64,000 nucleotides of DNA from Hyphomicrobiaceae bacterium (GTDB taxonomy: Bacteria > Pseudomonadota > Alphaproteobacteria > Rhizobiales > Methyloligellaceae), in assembly GCA_028066055.1 (NCBI GenBank), contig JALCBY010000008.1:1-64000 (forward strand), in the 5' to 3' direction. The notes under the pieces were generated by a model. It saw only the letters and a program-made list of their open reading frames with translations, had not been told where the DNA came from and ran no database searches. The position numbers and the translations under genes were made by a program. Position 1 is the stretch's first letter; every line of letters begins with the position of its first letter. Shown piece by piece: positions 1 to 10,000 of the stretch.

Positions 1-492
1 CATGTTGGGGTGGATGTCGAGCGCGGCCTCGAAGGCGGTAAGCGCCTTCTCCAGATCCTCGAGCTTCGAGTAGATCAGCCCGCGGCCTGAGAGCGCGCCG
101 AAGTGGCGCGGCTCCAGGGCCAGTGTCTTCTCGATGTCCGCCAGCGATGCGTCGAAATTGCCGAGCAGGTAATGCACCGTGGCGCGCTTGTTCCATCCTT
201 CCGCGAAATCGGGTGCCAATGCCACGATCTCGTCGAAGGATTTCAGCGCTTCGGCGTTCGCCCCGCCATTCATGTGGATGATACCGACATCCAGCAGTTC
301 CCGGATCTTCCGGTCCGGCGTCTCCAGCCAGATCGCCCAGATCTTCCGCTCCGCGGCAACCGCCTCGACGGCTTCCGACGTCTTCAAGGCCGTGAAGAGA
401 TCGTTCAGCCGCGGGTCCCTTTGGTCGGACGCGCCCTGCCCCGGAAAACCGGCCAATCCCCCTATCAGGCATATGATCCAGAGCCACCGCAT
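1..492 (-). CDS. TPR-repeat protein, partial (runs off the left edge)
   Basis: The reading frame is open on the minus strand from an ATG at 492 to the window edge, 164 codons without a stop. The N-terminus (MRWLWIICLIGGLAG) looks like a signal peptide or membrane anchor. After about residue 70 it shows tetratricopeptide-type pairs of helices (for example ALKSFDEIVALAPDFAEGW and SLADIEKTLALEPRHFGAL), so it is probably an exported TPR protein acting as a protein-binding scaffold. The C-terminus lies outside the window, so a fused domain cannot be excluded. It is divergent from the radical SAM gene. No Shine-Dalgarno sequence precedes the ATG, and a -10-like element sits 7 nt upstream. The specific partner is unknown. 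Confidence 0.75.
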   Translation of the reverse strand, partial: MRWLWIICLIGGLAGFPGQGASDQRDPRLNDLFTALKTSEAVEAVAAERKIWAIWLETPDRKIRELLDVGIIHMNGGANAEALKSFDEIVALAPDFAEGWNKRATVHYLLGNFDASLADIEKTLALEPRHFGALSGRGLIYSKLEDLEKALTAFEAALDIHPNM

Positions 493-499
493 AACCGCA

Positions 500-527
500 A
501 GTCTAGTACACCCGGCGGTTTCGCCAA
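500..527 (-). promoter_or_regulatory. candidate promoter of the TPR gene
   Basis: On the minus strand TTGGCG (527-522) and TAGACT (505-500) are 16 nt apart. The -10 ends 7 nt before the ATG at 492, so transcription would start at or within a base of the start codon, giving a leaderless mRNA. The -35 is a weak match, so this rests mainly on geometry and the missing ribosome binding site. Confidence 0.35.
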
Positions 528-562
528 ATGGGCGATGCCATCACATTCACGGCAATGTGTTC

Positions 563-590
563 TTGCTTTGTTCTCATTTTCGGGTAATAT
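563..590 (+). promoter_or_regulatory. candidate promoter of the radical SAM gene
   Basis: TTGCTT (563-568) and TAATAT (585-590) are separated by 16 nt. Only six bases (591-596) lie between the -10 and the ATG at 597, and none of them resembles a Shine-Dalgarno sequence. The predicted transcription start coincides with the A of the start codon, which suggests a leaderless transcript. Confidence 0.5.
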
Positions 591-596
591 GCTCCC

Positions 597-1724
597 ATGG
601 ACCTGCAGCCCCCCCATACCCCGCCGGTCCGACAGACGGTGGCGTCCGAACCGGAAACCGTTCCGGCCGGGCGCCGCCGTGGCCGCGGCACCGTGTCGAA
701 CCGCTCCGGCCGCTTCGAGGCGGAGGTCCGCAGCGAGGCGGATGACGGGTGGAGTATCCTTGAGGATCTTGAGCCGTTTGCCACCTCGGTGCAGAGCGAA
801 CGCGCCAAGTCGATCATCACCACCAACGACTCGCCCGACATCAATTTCGACCAGTCGATCAATCCCTATCGCGGCTGCGAGCATGGCTGCGTCTATTGCT
901 ATGCGCGGCCGACCCACGCCTTTATGGGGCTCTCGCCGGGGCTCGACTTCGAAAGCAAACTGTTCGCCAAGGTGAACGCGCCCGAGTTGCTGGAGCAGGA
1001 GTTGGCGAACCCCAAATACAGGGTCAAGACGCTTGCGCTCGGCACCAACACAGACCCCTACCAGCCGACCGAACGGCACCACCGGATCACGCGGCGTCTT
1101 CTGGAAATCTTCGAACGGACCAACCATCCGGTCGGCATCGTCACCAAGTCGGCGCTGGTGCTGCGGGACAAGGATATCCTCGCATCCATGGCGAAGCGGG
1201 GATTGGCCAAGGTCTGCCTTTCCGTGACCACGCTCGACCGCAAGCTCGCCCGCTCCATGGAGCCGCGGGCGTCGACGCCCGAGAAACGACTGGCGGCACT
1301 CGAGGAACTCACCGCCGCCGGTATTCCGACCGCGGTCATGGTTGCGCCGATCATACCGGCCCTCAACGATCCGGAAATCGAAAAGATTCTGACCCGCGCC
1401 AAGGCGGCAGGTGCCAGCGAGGCAGGCTATGTAGTGCTGCGCCTGCCGCTGGAGATCAGCGACCTGTTCCAGGAATGGCTCGTTGAAAACGCCCCGAACC
1501 GCGCCCAACGCGTCATGTCGCTGATGCGTTCCATGCGCGGCGGCAAGGATTACGATTCCCGCTGGAAGAAGCGCATGAGCGGTCAAGGTCCCTATGCCTG
1601 GCAGATCGGCCGGCGCTTTGAGCTTGCCACGAAACGCTTGGGCCTCAATGCCCGCAAATACAATCTGCGGACCGATCTGTTCGATCCGCCGGCGCTTGTC
1701 GGGCAGCAACTCAACCTGCTCTGA
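597..1724 (+). CDS. PA0069-family radical SAM protein
   Basis: A 375-residue protein of the conserved, poorly characterised PA0069/SplB-like radical SAM family. The 4Fe-4S cluster motif is CEHGCVYC (C-x3-C-x2-C) near residue 95, inside the family signature INPYRGCEHGCVYCYARPTH; the cluster would cleave S-adenosylmethionine to start radical chemistry. TIM-barrel-like sequence follows through about residue 300 (for example LGTNTDPYQP). The substrate is not known. The family resembles spore photoproduct lyase in the core, but DNA repair activity should not be assumed. The ATG at 597 is the likely start because it sits just after a good -10 element. The gene is 44 nt upstream of rnhB on the same strand. 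Confidence 0.85.
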   Translation: MDLQPPHTPPVRQTVASEPETVPAGRRRGRGTVSNRSGRFEAEVRSEADDGWSILEDLEPFATSVQSERAKSIITTNDSPDINFDQSINPYRGCEHGCVYCYARPTHAFMGLSPGLDFESKLFAKVNAPELLEQELANPKYRVKTLALGTNTDPYQPTERHHRITRRLLEIFERTNHPVGIVTKSALVLRDKDILASMAKRGLAKVCLSVTTLDRKLARSMEPRASTPEKRLAALEELTAAGIPTAVMVAPIIPALNDPEIEKILTRAKAAGASEAGYVVLRLPLEISDLFQEWLVENAPNRAQRVMSLMRSMRGGKDYDSRWKKRMSGQGPYAWQIGRRFELATKRLGLNARKYNLRTDLFDPPALVGQQLNLL

Positions 1725-1768
1725 TTCGCCTTACACTTTTAGGGCTTGCACCCGCGCCATGTCGCGGC

Positions 1769-2434
1769 ATGCTCTTGGTTATGCGGGGCAAAAATGATTC
1801 GGTATCCGGGCCTGACTGGACCCATGAGGCAAGACTGCAAAGCCTCCATGGCGGTCTCGTCGCCGGCATCGACGAGGCGGGGCGCGGCCCGTGGGCCGGG
1901 CCGGTCGTGGCGGCTGCCGTGATCCTCGATCCGGCGTGTGCGCCCGATGGCCTGAACGATTCCAAGAAGCTCAAAGAACCCCAACGCGAAACCCTGTTCG
2001 ATCAGATCTGCGAGAGTTCATGCGTAGGTGTCGGCATCGCCGAGGTGGCGCGCATCGACCGCGACAACATCCTGCAGGCCACCCTCTGGGCCATGGCGCA
2101 GGCGCTCGCCGCACTTCCCGATCAACCGGCCTGCGCACTCGTCGACGGCAACCGCTGCCCGAACCTCCCCTGCCCGGCGGAACCTCTTATCAAGGGGGAT
2201 GCCCTTTCTTTAAGCATTGCCGCCGCCTCGATCGTCGCCAAGGTCTCGCGAGACAGGATCATGCGCGACGCGGCGCGCGCCTACCCCTCCTACGGCTGGG
2301 AGCGCAACAAGGGCTACGGCACCAAGCAGCATGCCCGCGCGCTGTCGCGCTACGGCGCCACACCATTCCACCGACACTCCTTCAAACCCGTCCGGGCCGC
2401 CCTTGCCCGTTCAGCCGAAGCGAAAGCCGGTTAA
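1769..2434 (+). CDS. rnhB: ribonuclease HII
   Basis: RNase HII cuts the RNA strand of RNA-DNA hybrids and starts removal of single ribonucleotides from genomic DNA. The N-terminal family motif GIDEAGRGPWAGPV begins at about residue 33 and supplies the first catalytic Asp and Glu (D35, E36). Further conserved stretches are NDSKKL, KGDALSLSIAAASIVAKVSRD, which carries a catalytic Asp, and YGWERNKGYGT. The length of 221 residues is normal for the family. The start is uncertain: ATG 1769 and ATG 1781 are both possible and neither has a clear ribosome binding site. rnhB directly precedes ccrM on the same strand, an arrangement familiar from alphaproteobacteria. Confidence 0.93.
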   Translation: MLLVMRGKNDSVSGPDWTHEARLQSLHGGLVAGIDEAGRGPWAGPVVAAAVILDPACAPDGLNDSKKLKEPQRETLFDQICESSCVGVGIAEVARIDRDNILQATLWAMAQALAALPDQPACALVDGNRCPNLPCPAEPLIKGDALSLSIAAASIVAKVSRDRIMRDAARAYPSYGWERNKGYGTKQHARALSRYGATPFHRHSFKPVRAALARSAEAKAG

Positions 2435-2446
2435 GCCCGCCTTTAC
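2431..2446 (+). promoter_or_regulatory. candidate CtrA-binding site upstream of ccrM
   Basis: TTAA (2431-2434), seven bases, then TTTAC (2442-2446) matches the CtrA consensus TTAA-N7-TTAAC at 8 of 9 fixed positions. It overlaps the rnhB stop codon and lies about 90 nt upstream of the ccrM start. In Caulobacter and several Hyphomicrobiales CtrA activates ccrM late in the cell cycle, so the position is sensible. The motif is short enough to occur by chance. Confidence 0.4.
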
Positions 2447-2478
2447 CTTGATCGCTGCACACTAGAGCATCAGGATAG

Positions 2479-3639
<1,161 letters not shown>

Positions 3640-3660
3640 AGCGTTACCCTTTTGGTGTCG

Positions 3661-4770
3661 CTAGTCGGCGCGTCCGTCGAGCGCATGCGTAACGACCTTG
3701 CGCATGACCGATGGAAGCGCCTGGCCCCTGAGCTCTTCGCGCGGCACCCACATGCAACTGTCAGGCTGTGCGGCCGAACGGACCTCGGCGTCAGACGGTA
3801 CGTTTGCCCGGAACACCGCGAGTTCCAGATGGAAATGGGTGAAGGTGTGGCGCACCTCGCCCGGAACCCGTTTCCAGGCCCCGTGTACCGGCGCGTGGCT
3901 TAAGGCGTCATCGTCCGCGCATTCGCCGCCTTCCACCCAAGGCGTTCCCGGCACCTCGACCATCCCGCCAAGCAATCCCTTGTCGGCGCGCCGGCGCAAC
4001 AGGACCGCGCCGTCCCATCGGGACGCGAAGAAAGCCGCGCCACGCCGCGTCGGTTTCTCCTGCTTTGCCGCCTTATAGGGCAGAACCGCTTCGAGACCAT
4101 TGATGCGGCCCGCGCAATCCTGAGCAATCGGGCACAACATACAGGACGGGCTACGCGGTGTGCACACCGTTGCGCCCAGATCCATCATGGCTTGCGCGAA
4201 GTCCCCGGGCCGTTGAAGCGGCGCAATCACCTCCGCATGTTCACGGAGCTGTTTCTTCGCTGCAGGCAACGGCGTCGTCACCGCAAAATACCGCGCCAGC
4301 ACACGTTCCACGTTTCCGTCGACGACCGCGGCCTGTTTTCCGAAGGCGATCGCGGCGATGGCGGCTGCCGTATAGGACCCGACGCCGGGCAGCGTGAGCA
4401 GTTCCCTCTCGTTATCCGGGAACCGTCCGCCATAATGTTGCGCGACGTGTTGCGCGCACGCGTGCAGATTTCGAGCGCGCGCATAGTAACCGAGCCCCGC
4501 CCACGCCGTAAGCACGTCGTCGCGGTCCGCAGCCGCCAGTGCCTTGACGGTCGGCCATGTTTCCAGGAACTTTGCATAGTAAGGCGCCACCGCCTTGACC
4601 GTGGTCTGCTGGAGCATGATTTCGCTGAGCCAGACACGATAAGGGTCTGAAATCTCGCCTAGTGGCGCGCGCCAGGGCAGCTTTCTGTGTGTGGTGTCGT
4701 ACCACGCGAGCAGGTCATCGACCGGAAATGTACCTGCGTGCGTTTTCGACATGTTTTCCTCTGGCGACAT
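3661..4770 (-). CDS. mutY: A/G-specific adenine DNA glycosylase
   Basis: MutY removes adenine mispaired with guanine or 8-oxoguanine. Visible features are the N-terminal catalytic region (LPWRAP, then SEIMLQQTTVKAV), a helix-hairpin-helix (LPGVGSYTAAAI) with the catalytic Asp region VVDGNVERVL, and four cysteines in the pattern C-x6-C-x2-C-x5-C (CTPRSPSCMLCPIAQDC) for a 4Fe-4S cluster. The C-terminal NUDIX-like domain that recognises 8-oxoG covers about residues 235-365. Two starts are possible, ATG 4770 and ATG 4752, and both have a purine-rich ribosome binding site (GGAG and GAGGAA). It is divergent from the DciA-like gene. Confidence 0.93.
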   Translation of the reverse strand: MSPEENMSKTHAGTFPVDDLLAWYDTTHRKLPWRAPLGEISDPYRVWLSEIMLQQTTVKAVAPYYAKFLETWPTVKALAAADRDDVLTAWAGLGYYARARNLHACAQHVAQHYGGRFPDNERELLTLPGVGSYTAAAIAAIAFGKQAAVVDGNVERVLARYFAVTTPLPAAKKQLREHAEVIAPLQRPGDFAQAMMDLGATVCTPRSPSCMLCPIAQDCAGRINGLEAVLPYKAAKQEKPTRRGAAFFASRWDGAVLLRRRADKGLLGGMVEVPGTPWVEGGECADDDALSHAPVHGAWKRVPGEVRHTFTHFHLELAVFRANVPSDAEVRSAAQPDSCMWVPREELRGQALPSVMRKVVTHALDGRAD

Positions 4771-4830
4771 AATGTGCTCCGCCTCATCGTGCCGAGTCGG
4801 CTATGCTAATGCATCCTTCCTTCTGAAAAA

Positions 4831-4843
4831 CCGTCAATGACGG
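4831..4843. repeat. perfect 6-1-6 inverted repeat before the DciA-like gene
   Basis: CCGTCA-A-TGACGG is a perfect dyad with a single central base, 7 nt upstream of the ATG at 4851. It could be an operator or a small mRNA hairpin near the ribosome binding region. No regulator is indicated by the sequence. Confidence 0.35.
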
Positions 4844-4850
4844 CACAGGC

Positions 4851-5390
4851 ATGAGCAATCCACCGGAAAAACCAAACCGCTTCGCAAACCGGCGGAAGTC
4901 CGGCCATCGGGCAAAGGCAATCGGTGCGTATGTGCCGAAAGTCGCACGCGCCGCATTCGAGAAGCACGGCTTTCCGTCGGCAGACCTTCTCGCCGACTGG
5001 CCCGACATCATGGGTGCGGACTACGGATCCATCACCGCGCCGGAACGGCTCGTCTGGCCGCGAGGGGCGGAACCGCGACCGGAAGATCAGCTTGCGCCGC
5101 GGGGCTTCAAGAATGCACGCGGTGTCGGCGCAACCCTTGTGCTGCGGGTGGAAGGCCCCCGGGCTGTTGAAATCCAGCATGTCGCGCCCCAGATCCTTGA
5201 GCGGATAAATGTGTATTTCGGGTATCGCGCGGTCTCCGATCTTCGTCTCGTTCAGGGGCCTGTCCGGCAAGACCGGAAGCTGGAGGCGGAACCGGAAGAT
5301 CATGTTCCCGATCCGGCTCCTCTGGATGCGGACATTGCAGATGAGGGGCTGCGCTTCGCACTTGCGCGACTAAGCGGGCGTATCAAGTAA
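4851..5390 (+). CDS. DUF721/DciA-like protein
   Basis: A 179-residue protein of the DUF721 family. The recognisable part is the N-terminal ~90 residues, with the conserved pattern around LLADWPDIMGADYGSITAPE and then a beta-rich segment (TLVLRVEGPRAVEIQHVAPQ). Family members related to DciA interact with the replicative helicase DnaB and help load it in bacteria that lack DnaC. In alphaproteobacteria the related form is longer and its helicase-loading role is inferred rather than shown. The neighbourhood mutY - DUF721 - DsbA-like - smc recurs in Hyphomicrobiales. Confidence 0.8.
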   Translation: MSNPPEKPNRFANRRKSGHRAKAIGAYVPKVARAAFEKHGFPSADLLADWPDIMGADYGSITAPERLVWPRGAEPRPEDQLAPRGFKNARGVGATLVLRVEGPRAVEIQHVAPQILERINVYFGYRAVSDLRLVQGPVRQDRKLEAEPEDHVPDPAPLDADIADEGLRFALARLSGRIK

Positions 5391-5393
5391 GCG

Positions 5394-5408
5394 GCAAATG
5401 ACATTTGC
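5394..5408. repeat. perfect 7-1-7 inverted repeat after the DciA-like gene
   Basis: GCAAATG-A-CATTTGC begins 4 nt after the DUF721 stop codon and about 130 nt before the DsbA-like gene. There is no T-run, so it is not a typical intrinsic terminator, and the short spacing is more like an operator. The rest of 5409-5538 is AT-rich and probably carries the promoter of the DsbA-like gene (for example TTGAGT near 5434 and TGTTAT about 17 nt downstream). Confidence 0.35.
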
Positions 5409-5538
5409 TCGCGAAAACACACGTCCTTTTGAGTGAACAATTCCACATTCTTGTTATATTCACGGCAACAATGCCAATTTGCGCAGTTGAACGGCGTTTC
5501 CGGCGTTAATTCCTGCGGTCAATTTAAGGAGTAGAGCC

Positions 5539-6231
5539 TTGTCAGAGACAAAAATTATCGGTCGGCATCACATGTCGCGTCGCAGTCTGGTGGGACTTGG
5601 CCTCGGTGCGTTCGTTGTGACCGCCAGCGGCATCCCCCATTTCCTGCTTTCAGACACCGCTGACCGTGCATGGGCGCAGGAAGACGTCGCCAAATTCATG
5701 AAACCGGGTGCGATGCCGGAGAACGCCATGGGCTCGGAGGATGCGCCGGTCACAATTGTCGAATATTCCTCGCTGACGTGCCCCCACTGCGCCAATTTTC
5801 ATCAGCACACCGTTCCGGGGCTGAAGGAGAAGTATGTGAAGACGGGCAAGGTGCGTTACATCATCCGTGAGTTTCCCCTCGACCGAATCGCTTTTGCAGC
5901 GGCTGCGCTGGCACGTTGCGCCGGCCCCGACAAATTCTTTCCCTTCGTTTCTGCGCTCTACAAAAGCCAGGCCACATGGGCGCGCGGCGAGGGAAACCCG
6001 GCTGAGCGGCTGTTCAAGATGGCGCAACAGGCTGGTTTCACCAAGGACACTTTCAATGCCTGCCTGCGGAACAAGGAAGTCATTGACCACATCGAGGCTA
6101 CGCGGAAGCGCGGCAACGAAGATTTTGGTGTAAACTCCACGCCGACAGTCTTTGTGAATGGCAAAAAGCTTGAAGGCGGCAACAGTCTGGCCGACCTTGA
6201 AAAGGCAATGGAGCCTTATCTTGGCGGTTGA
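5539..6231 (+). CDS. exported DsbA-family thioredoxin (CPHC)
   Basis: This 230-residue thiol-disulfide oxidoreductase has a thioredoxin fold and the active site CPHC at residues 81-84 (EYSSLTCPHCANFH). The cis-proline motif STPTVFVNG lies near residue 200. A twin-arginine-like signal (SRRSLVGLGLG, about residues 13-23) and an AWAQ-type cleavage site near residue 46 point to periplasmic export, possibly through Tat. It resembles the BdbD/DsbA group (thioredoxin_4 family) often found just upstream of smc in alphaproteobacteria. It probably oxidises or repairs disulfides in exported proteins; substrates are unknown. A second paralogue follows 59 nt downstream. Confidence 0.85.
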   Translation: MSETKIIGRHHMSRRSLVGLGLGAFVVTASGIPHFLLSDTADRAWAQEDVAKFMKPGAMPENAMGSEDAPVTIVEYSSLTCPHCANFHQHTVPGLKEKYVKTGKVRYIIREFPLDRIAFAAAALARCAGPDKFFPFVSALYKSQATWARGEGNPAERLFKMAQQAGFTKDTFNACLRNKEVIDHIEATRKRGNEDFGVNSTPTVFVNGKKLEGGNSLADLEKAMEPYLGG

Positions 6232-6290
6232 AGTTCACGCGGTATGACCGCGTAAACGCGACACGAACGCCGTGATATCGGGGGAGTCCG

Positions 6291-6959
6291 GTGTTGATGG
6301 ACCGGCGAGTTTTCATGAGCGGACTTCTGGCCGCGAGCGCAGGCGGACTTGCCGGCTGCGCGGGCGGAGGATCGCGCCCTCGCGCCCAGGCAGGGCCTCT
6401 GAATGCAGACGGGTCGCCGGTTCTTGCCGAGCTGATGAAACCCGGCCCCTTGGGCGAAAAGTCACTCGGCAATCCGAACGCGCCCACCACCATCATCGAA
6501 TACGCGTCTCTCACCTGCCCGTTCTGCCGGAAGTTCCATGTGAATGTGTATCCGCGGGTCAAAAAGGAACTGATCGACACGGGAAAGGTCCGGTGGATCG
6601 TGCGGGAATTTCCGATTGGCCGATCCGCCGGCACGGCAGCGATCGTTACACGGTGCGCGCCCGCAAAAGACTATTTCGTGCTGTTCGACAAGTTCCTGAA
6701 GCAGCAGAAGGTTTGGGTGTCGCAGGAAGTCCGTCCCGACGCGATCTACAAGGTGGCGTCGCAGACCGGCATGACCCGCCAGGCGTTCGATGCCTGCCTG
6801 AACAACAAGGAAATCGAGGAAGGCCTGCGCACCGTGAAACAACGCGGTCGTGAACTTGGTGTCACCGGTACTCCAACATTCTTTGTTAACGGCAAGAAGA
6901 AGCGCGGCGATCTGACATACGAAGAGCTCGTTGCCATGATCGGTCCACAGACCACATAG
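6291..6959 (+). CDS. DsbA-family thioredoxin lipoprotein (CPFC)
   Basis: A second DsbA-like protein, 222 residues, with active site CPFC at residues 76-79 and a TGTPTFFVNG cis-proline motif near residue 200. The N-terminus combines a DRRVFMSGLLAAS twin-arginine-like motif with a lipobox ending in C23 (GLAGC), so it is probably membrane-anchored facing the periplasm. It is clearly homologous to the preceding gene (same EYxSLTCP and IVREFPI patterns), which suggests tandem duplication and specialisation. The start may be GTG 6291 or ATG 6297; a GGGGGAG ribosome binding site lies at 6280-6286. Confidence 0.83.
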   Translation: MLMDRRVFMSGLLAASAGGLAGCAGGGSRPRAQAGPLNADGSPVLAELMKPGPLGEKSLGNPNAPTTIIEYASLTCPFCRKFHVNVYPRVKKELIDTGKVRWIVREFPIGRSAGTAAIVTRCAPAKDYFVLFDKFLKQQKVWVSQEVRPDAIYKVASQTGMTRQAFDACLNNKEIEEGLRTVKQRGRELGVTGTPTFFVNGKKKRGDLTYEELVAMIGPQTT

Positions 6960-7090
6960 GCCGCATTATTTTGCTGTCGAAAATCTGTCCGCCAGCCGTA
7001 GTTTATCCCATAATCGCTAAGTGATTCGCTGACTTAGGCGGATCGACAGCATTGTTGGCGGCACTGGCGCAAAAGTGGGGAAGCCGATCC

Positions 7091-10000
7091 GTGAAAATTT
7101 CACGCCTCAGATTGCTGGGTTTCAAATCGTTCGTCGAACCGGTCGAATTGCTGGTCGAACCGGGACTGACCGGCGTGGTCGGCCCGAACGGCTGCGGCAA
7201 GTCGAACCTGCTGGAAGCGCTGCGCTGGGTCATGGGCGAGACCTCGCACAAGAGCATGCGCGGTGCCGCCATGGACGACGTCATCTTCGCCGGCACGCAG
7301 AACCGCCCGGCCCGCAATATGGCCGAGGTCAGCATCTTCATCGACAACTCCGAGCGGAAGGCCCCGGCCGAATTCAACGACGCTGACCAACTGGAAGTCA
7401 CACGCCGCATCGAGCGCGAAGCGGGTTCGGCTTTCCGTATCAACGGCAAGGATGTCCGCGCACGTGACGTGAGGCTGCTTTTCGAGGACGCCGCCACCGG
7501 CGCCCGGTCACCCGCGTTGGTTCGCCAGGGTCGCATCGGTGAAATCGTCAACGCCAAACCGCAGGAGCGCCGGCGCATTCTTGAGGATGCGGCGGGTATC
7601 GCCGGTCTCCACAGCCGCCGGCATGAAGCGGAACTGCGCCTCAAGGGCGCGGAAAGCAACCTGGAGCGGCTTCAGGACCTCAAAGGCCAGCTCAAGACCC
7701 AGTTGAACAGCCTGAAACGGCAGGCCCGTCAGGCGCGGCGCTACAAGGAAATATCGGGCGATATCCGCAAAAGCGAAGCGCTGCAGCATCATTTGCGCTG
7801 GAAGGCTGCATGCGAGCAGGTCGACACGGAAGAAACGGCACTTGAAGAGGCTGTACGCTCAGTCGCCAAACTCACACAGGACGAAGCACAATCCATTCGC
7901 GAACACACAGAAGCCGCGGATGCCATGCAGCCGCTGCGCGACCATGAAGCCACCCGGGCGGCGGTTCTTCATCGTCTGACCGTGGAACGCGAGGCACTCG
8001 ACGAAGAAGAACAACGTACCGAAGCGCGCAAGCAGGAACTGGAGGATCGCCTGACACAGCTTGAAGGCGACCTCGAGCGTGAACGCGACCGCGAGCAGGA
8101 AGCAAAGGACGCCCTGGATCAGCTCGCCAGGGAACAGCAGGACCTTGCCGATGCGCCGGACGCGTCGCAGGCGGCACAGGCTGCCCGTGAAGAGATGGAC
8201 AAGCACGCCGGAGAACTCGAGCGCGAGGAAGAAGCCCTCACCGAACTGACGAGCCGGGTCGAACGGCTGCGTGCGGAACGCGAGCAGCTGACGGCGACGC
8301 TTCTCTCGGGCCAGGAACGGATCGAACGGCTTGAGGCGCGCAACGAAGATGAAAAGACGCGACTGCAGCAACTCGAACAAACCGGGGACACGGCGGAGGA
8401 AATTGCCGCATTGCGGGAAAAGGTGAGCGCGCTTTCCGAGCAGGCAACCACGCAGGAGGGGGACGCGCTTCGGGCCGAGGAAGCCCTCGCCAATGTGCGT
8501 GCGCGCGAACGCGATATCCGTGAACAGGCAAAGACGGAACGGATCCGCGCGCAGGAGCTTGAAACCGAGGCCCAGACACTCGCCAAGCTGTTGAAGCCTG
8601 CCGACGATGTTCAATGGACACCCGTGCTCGGTGAGACTCGGGTTGAGCCCGGTTATGAGTTGGCGCTGGGTGCAGCGCTGGGTGACGATCTCGATGCCTC
8701 CGACGATACCCAGGCCCCTGCGCACTGGAGCTTGCTGGGCTCCGGGGGCGCTGACCCGGCATTGCCTGCTGGAACCGAGCCGTTGAGCCGGTATGTTTCC
8801 GCACCCAGATCCCTCGCCCGCCGGCTCGCGCAGATCGGCGTCGTCGAAGCGGCACAGGGCGCTATGCTGCAGACTGACCTGAAACCGGGTCAGCGGCTGG
8901 TATCCAAGGCAGGCGACCTGTGGCGCTGGGACGGGTATGCGGCCGCCGCCGATGCGCCGACGCCCGCCGCCAAGCGCTTGTCGGAGCGCAATCGTCTGGA
9001 CGGCCTGGGCGCCGAAGCGGAAGCGGCGCGCAAGAAGGCCGAGGAGGCGGAAAAGAAACTCGCCGAACTCAGCGAACGTTTGACAGAAGCGGAGATCGCC
9101 GACGCAGACGCGACCAGCGCCTGGAGAGCGGTTCAGGCGGAACTCGGCTCGGCGCGCGATGCGCTTGCCGCCGCCGAACAGGATGCCCTTGCGTCGAACA
9201 AGGAACTCGCAGCGCTTGCCGAAGCGCGGACCCGTACCCGTGAGGCGCTCGAGGAAGCAGCGGAAACGGTTCAGACTGCGCAACAGGCGTTCGATGCACT
9301 GTCATCCGATACCGCTTTGGCTGAGCAACGCGAGAGCCAGATCGAACTTGTCGGTGGAAAACGCGCGAGCCACGCCGAGGCCCGCTCGAAATTCGACAGC
9401 ATTGAACGCGAACAGCAAATCCGCCGTGACCGCATGGCATCGATTGCCGTCGAACTCGAAAAATGGAATGAGCGCCGGGATAGCGCGTCGCAACAGATCG
9501 AAACCCTGAGGGACAGGTTCGACGAGACCCGGGGTGAAGTTGAAACGTTTGGCGATCTGCCGACGGAAATCGCCGACAGGCGCAAACGTCTGCTCGACGA
9601 AATCACCAAGGCCGAATCCGAGCGCAATGACGCAGCCGATGCACTGGCAAGCGCCGATACGCTTCTGCGTGAACGCGAGAAGACGATGCGTGAGGCGCAA
9701 TCGAGCCTGTCTGAAACACGGGAGGAACGCGCACGGGTGGAAGCCCGGCTCGAAGCCTCCCGGGAACGCCGGGCCGAGCAGGCTCGGATGATTTCCGAAC
9801 AGCTCGAATGCGCACCGGATGAATGCCTGTCCATTGCCGAGATAGAACCCGATGCGGAATTGCCACCCCTCGATGAACTGGACGCCAAGGTGTCGCGCCT
9901 CAAGGCGGACCGGGAACGACTTGGCGGCGTCAATCTGGCTGCGGAAGATGAGGTGGGCGAAATCGAGCAACAGCTCACGGACATGGCTACCGAGCAGGAA

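Noticed and set aside
465-1709. A 414-codon open frame on the minus strand.
   Set aside because: It is antisense to the radical SAM gene, which has the C-x3-C-x2-C motif and good codon use; the left part also clashes with the TPR gene's frame.
7859-9283. A 474-codon open frame on the minus strand inside smc.
   Set aside because: It is antisense to the SMC coiled coil; its Leu/Arg/Phe-rich translation is the mirror of Glu/Ala/Lys-rich codons.
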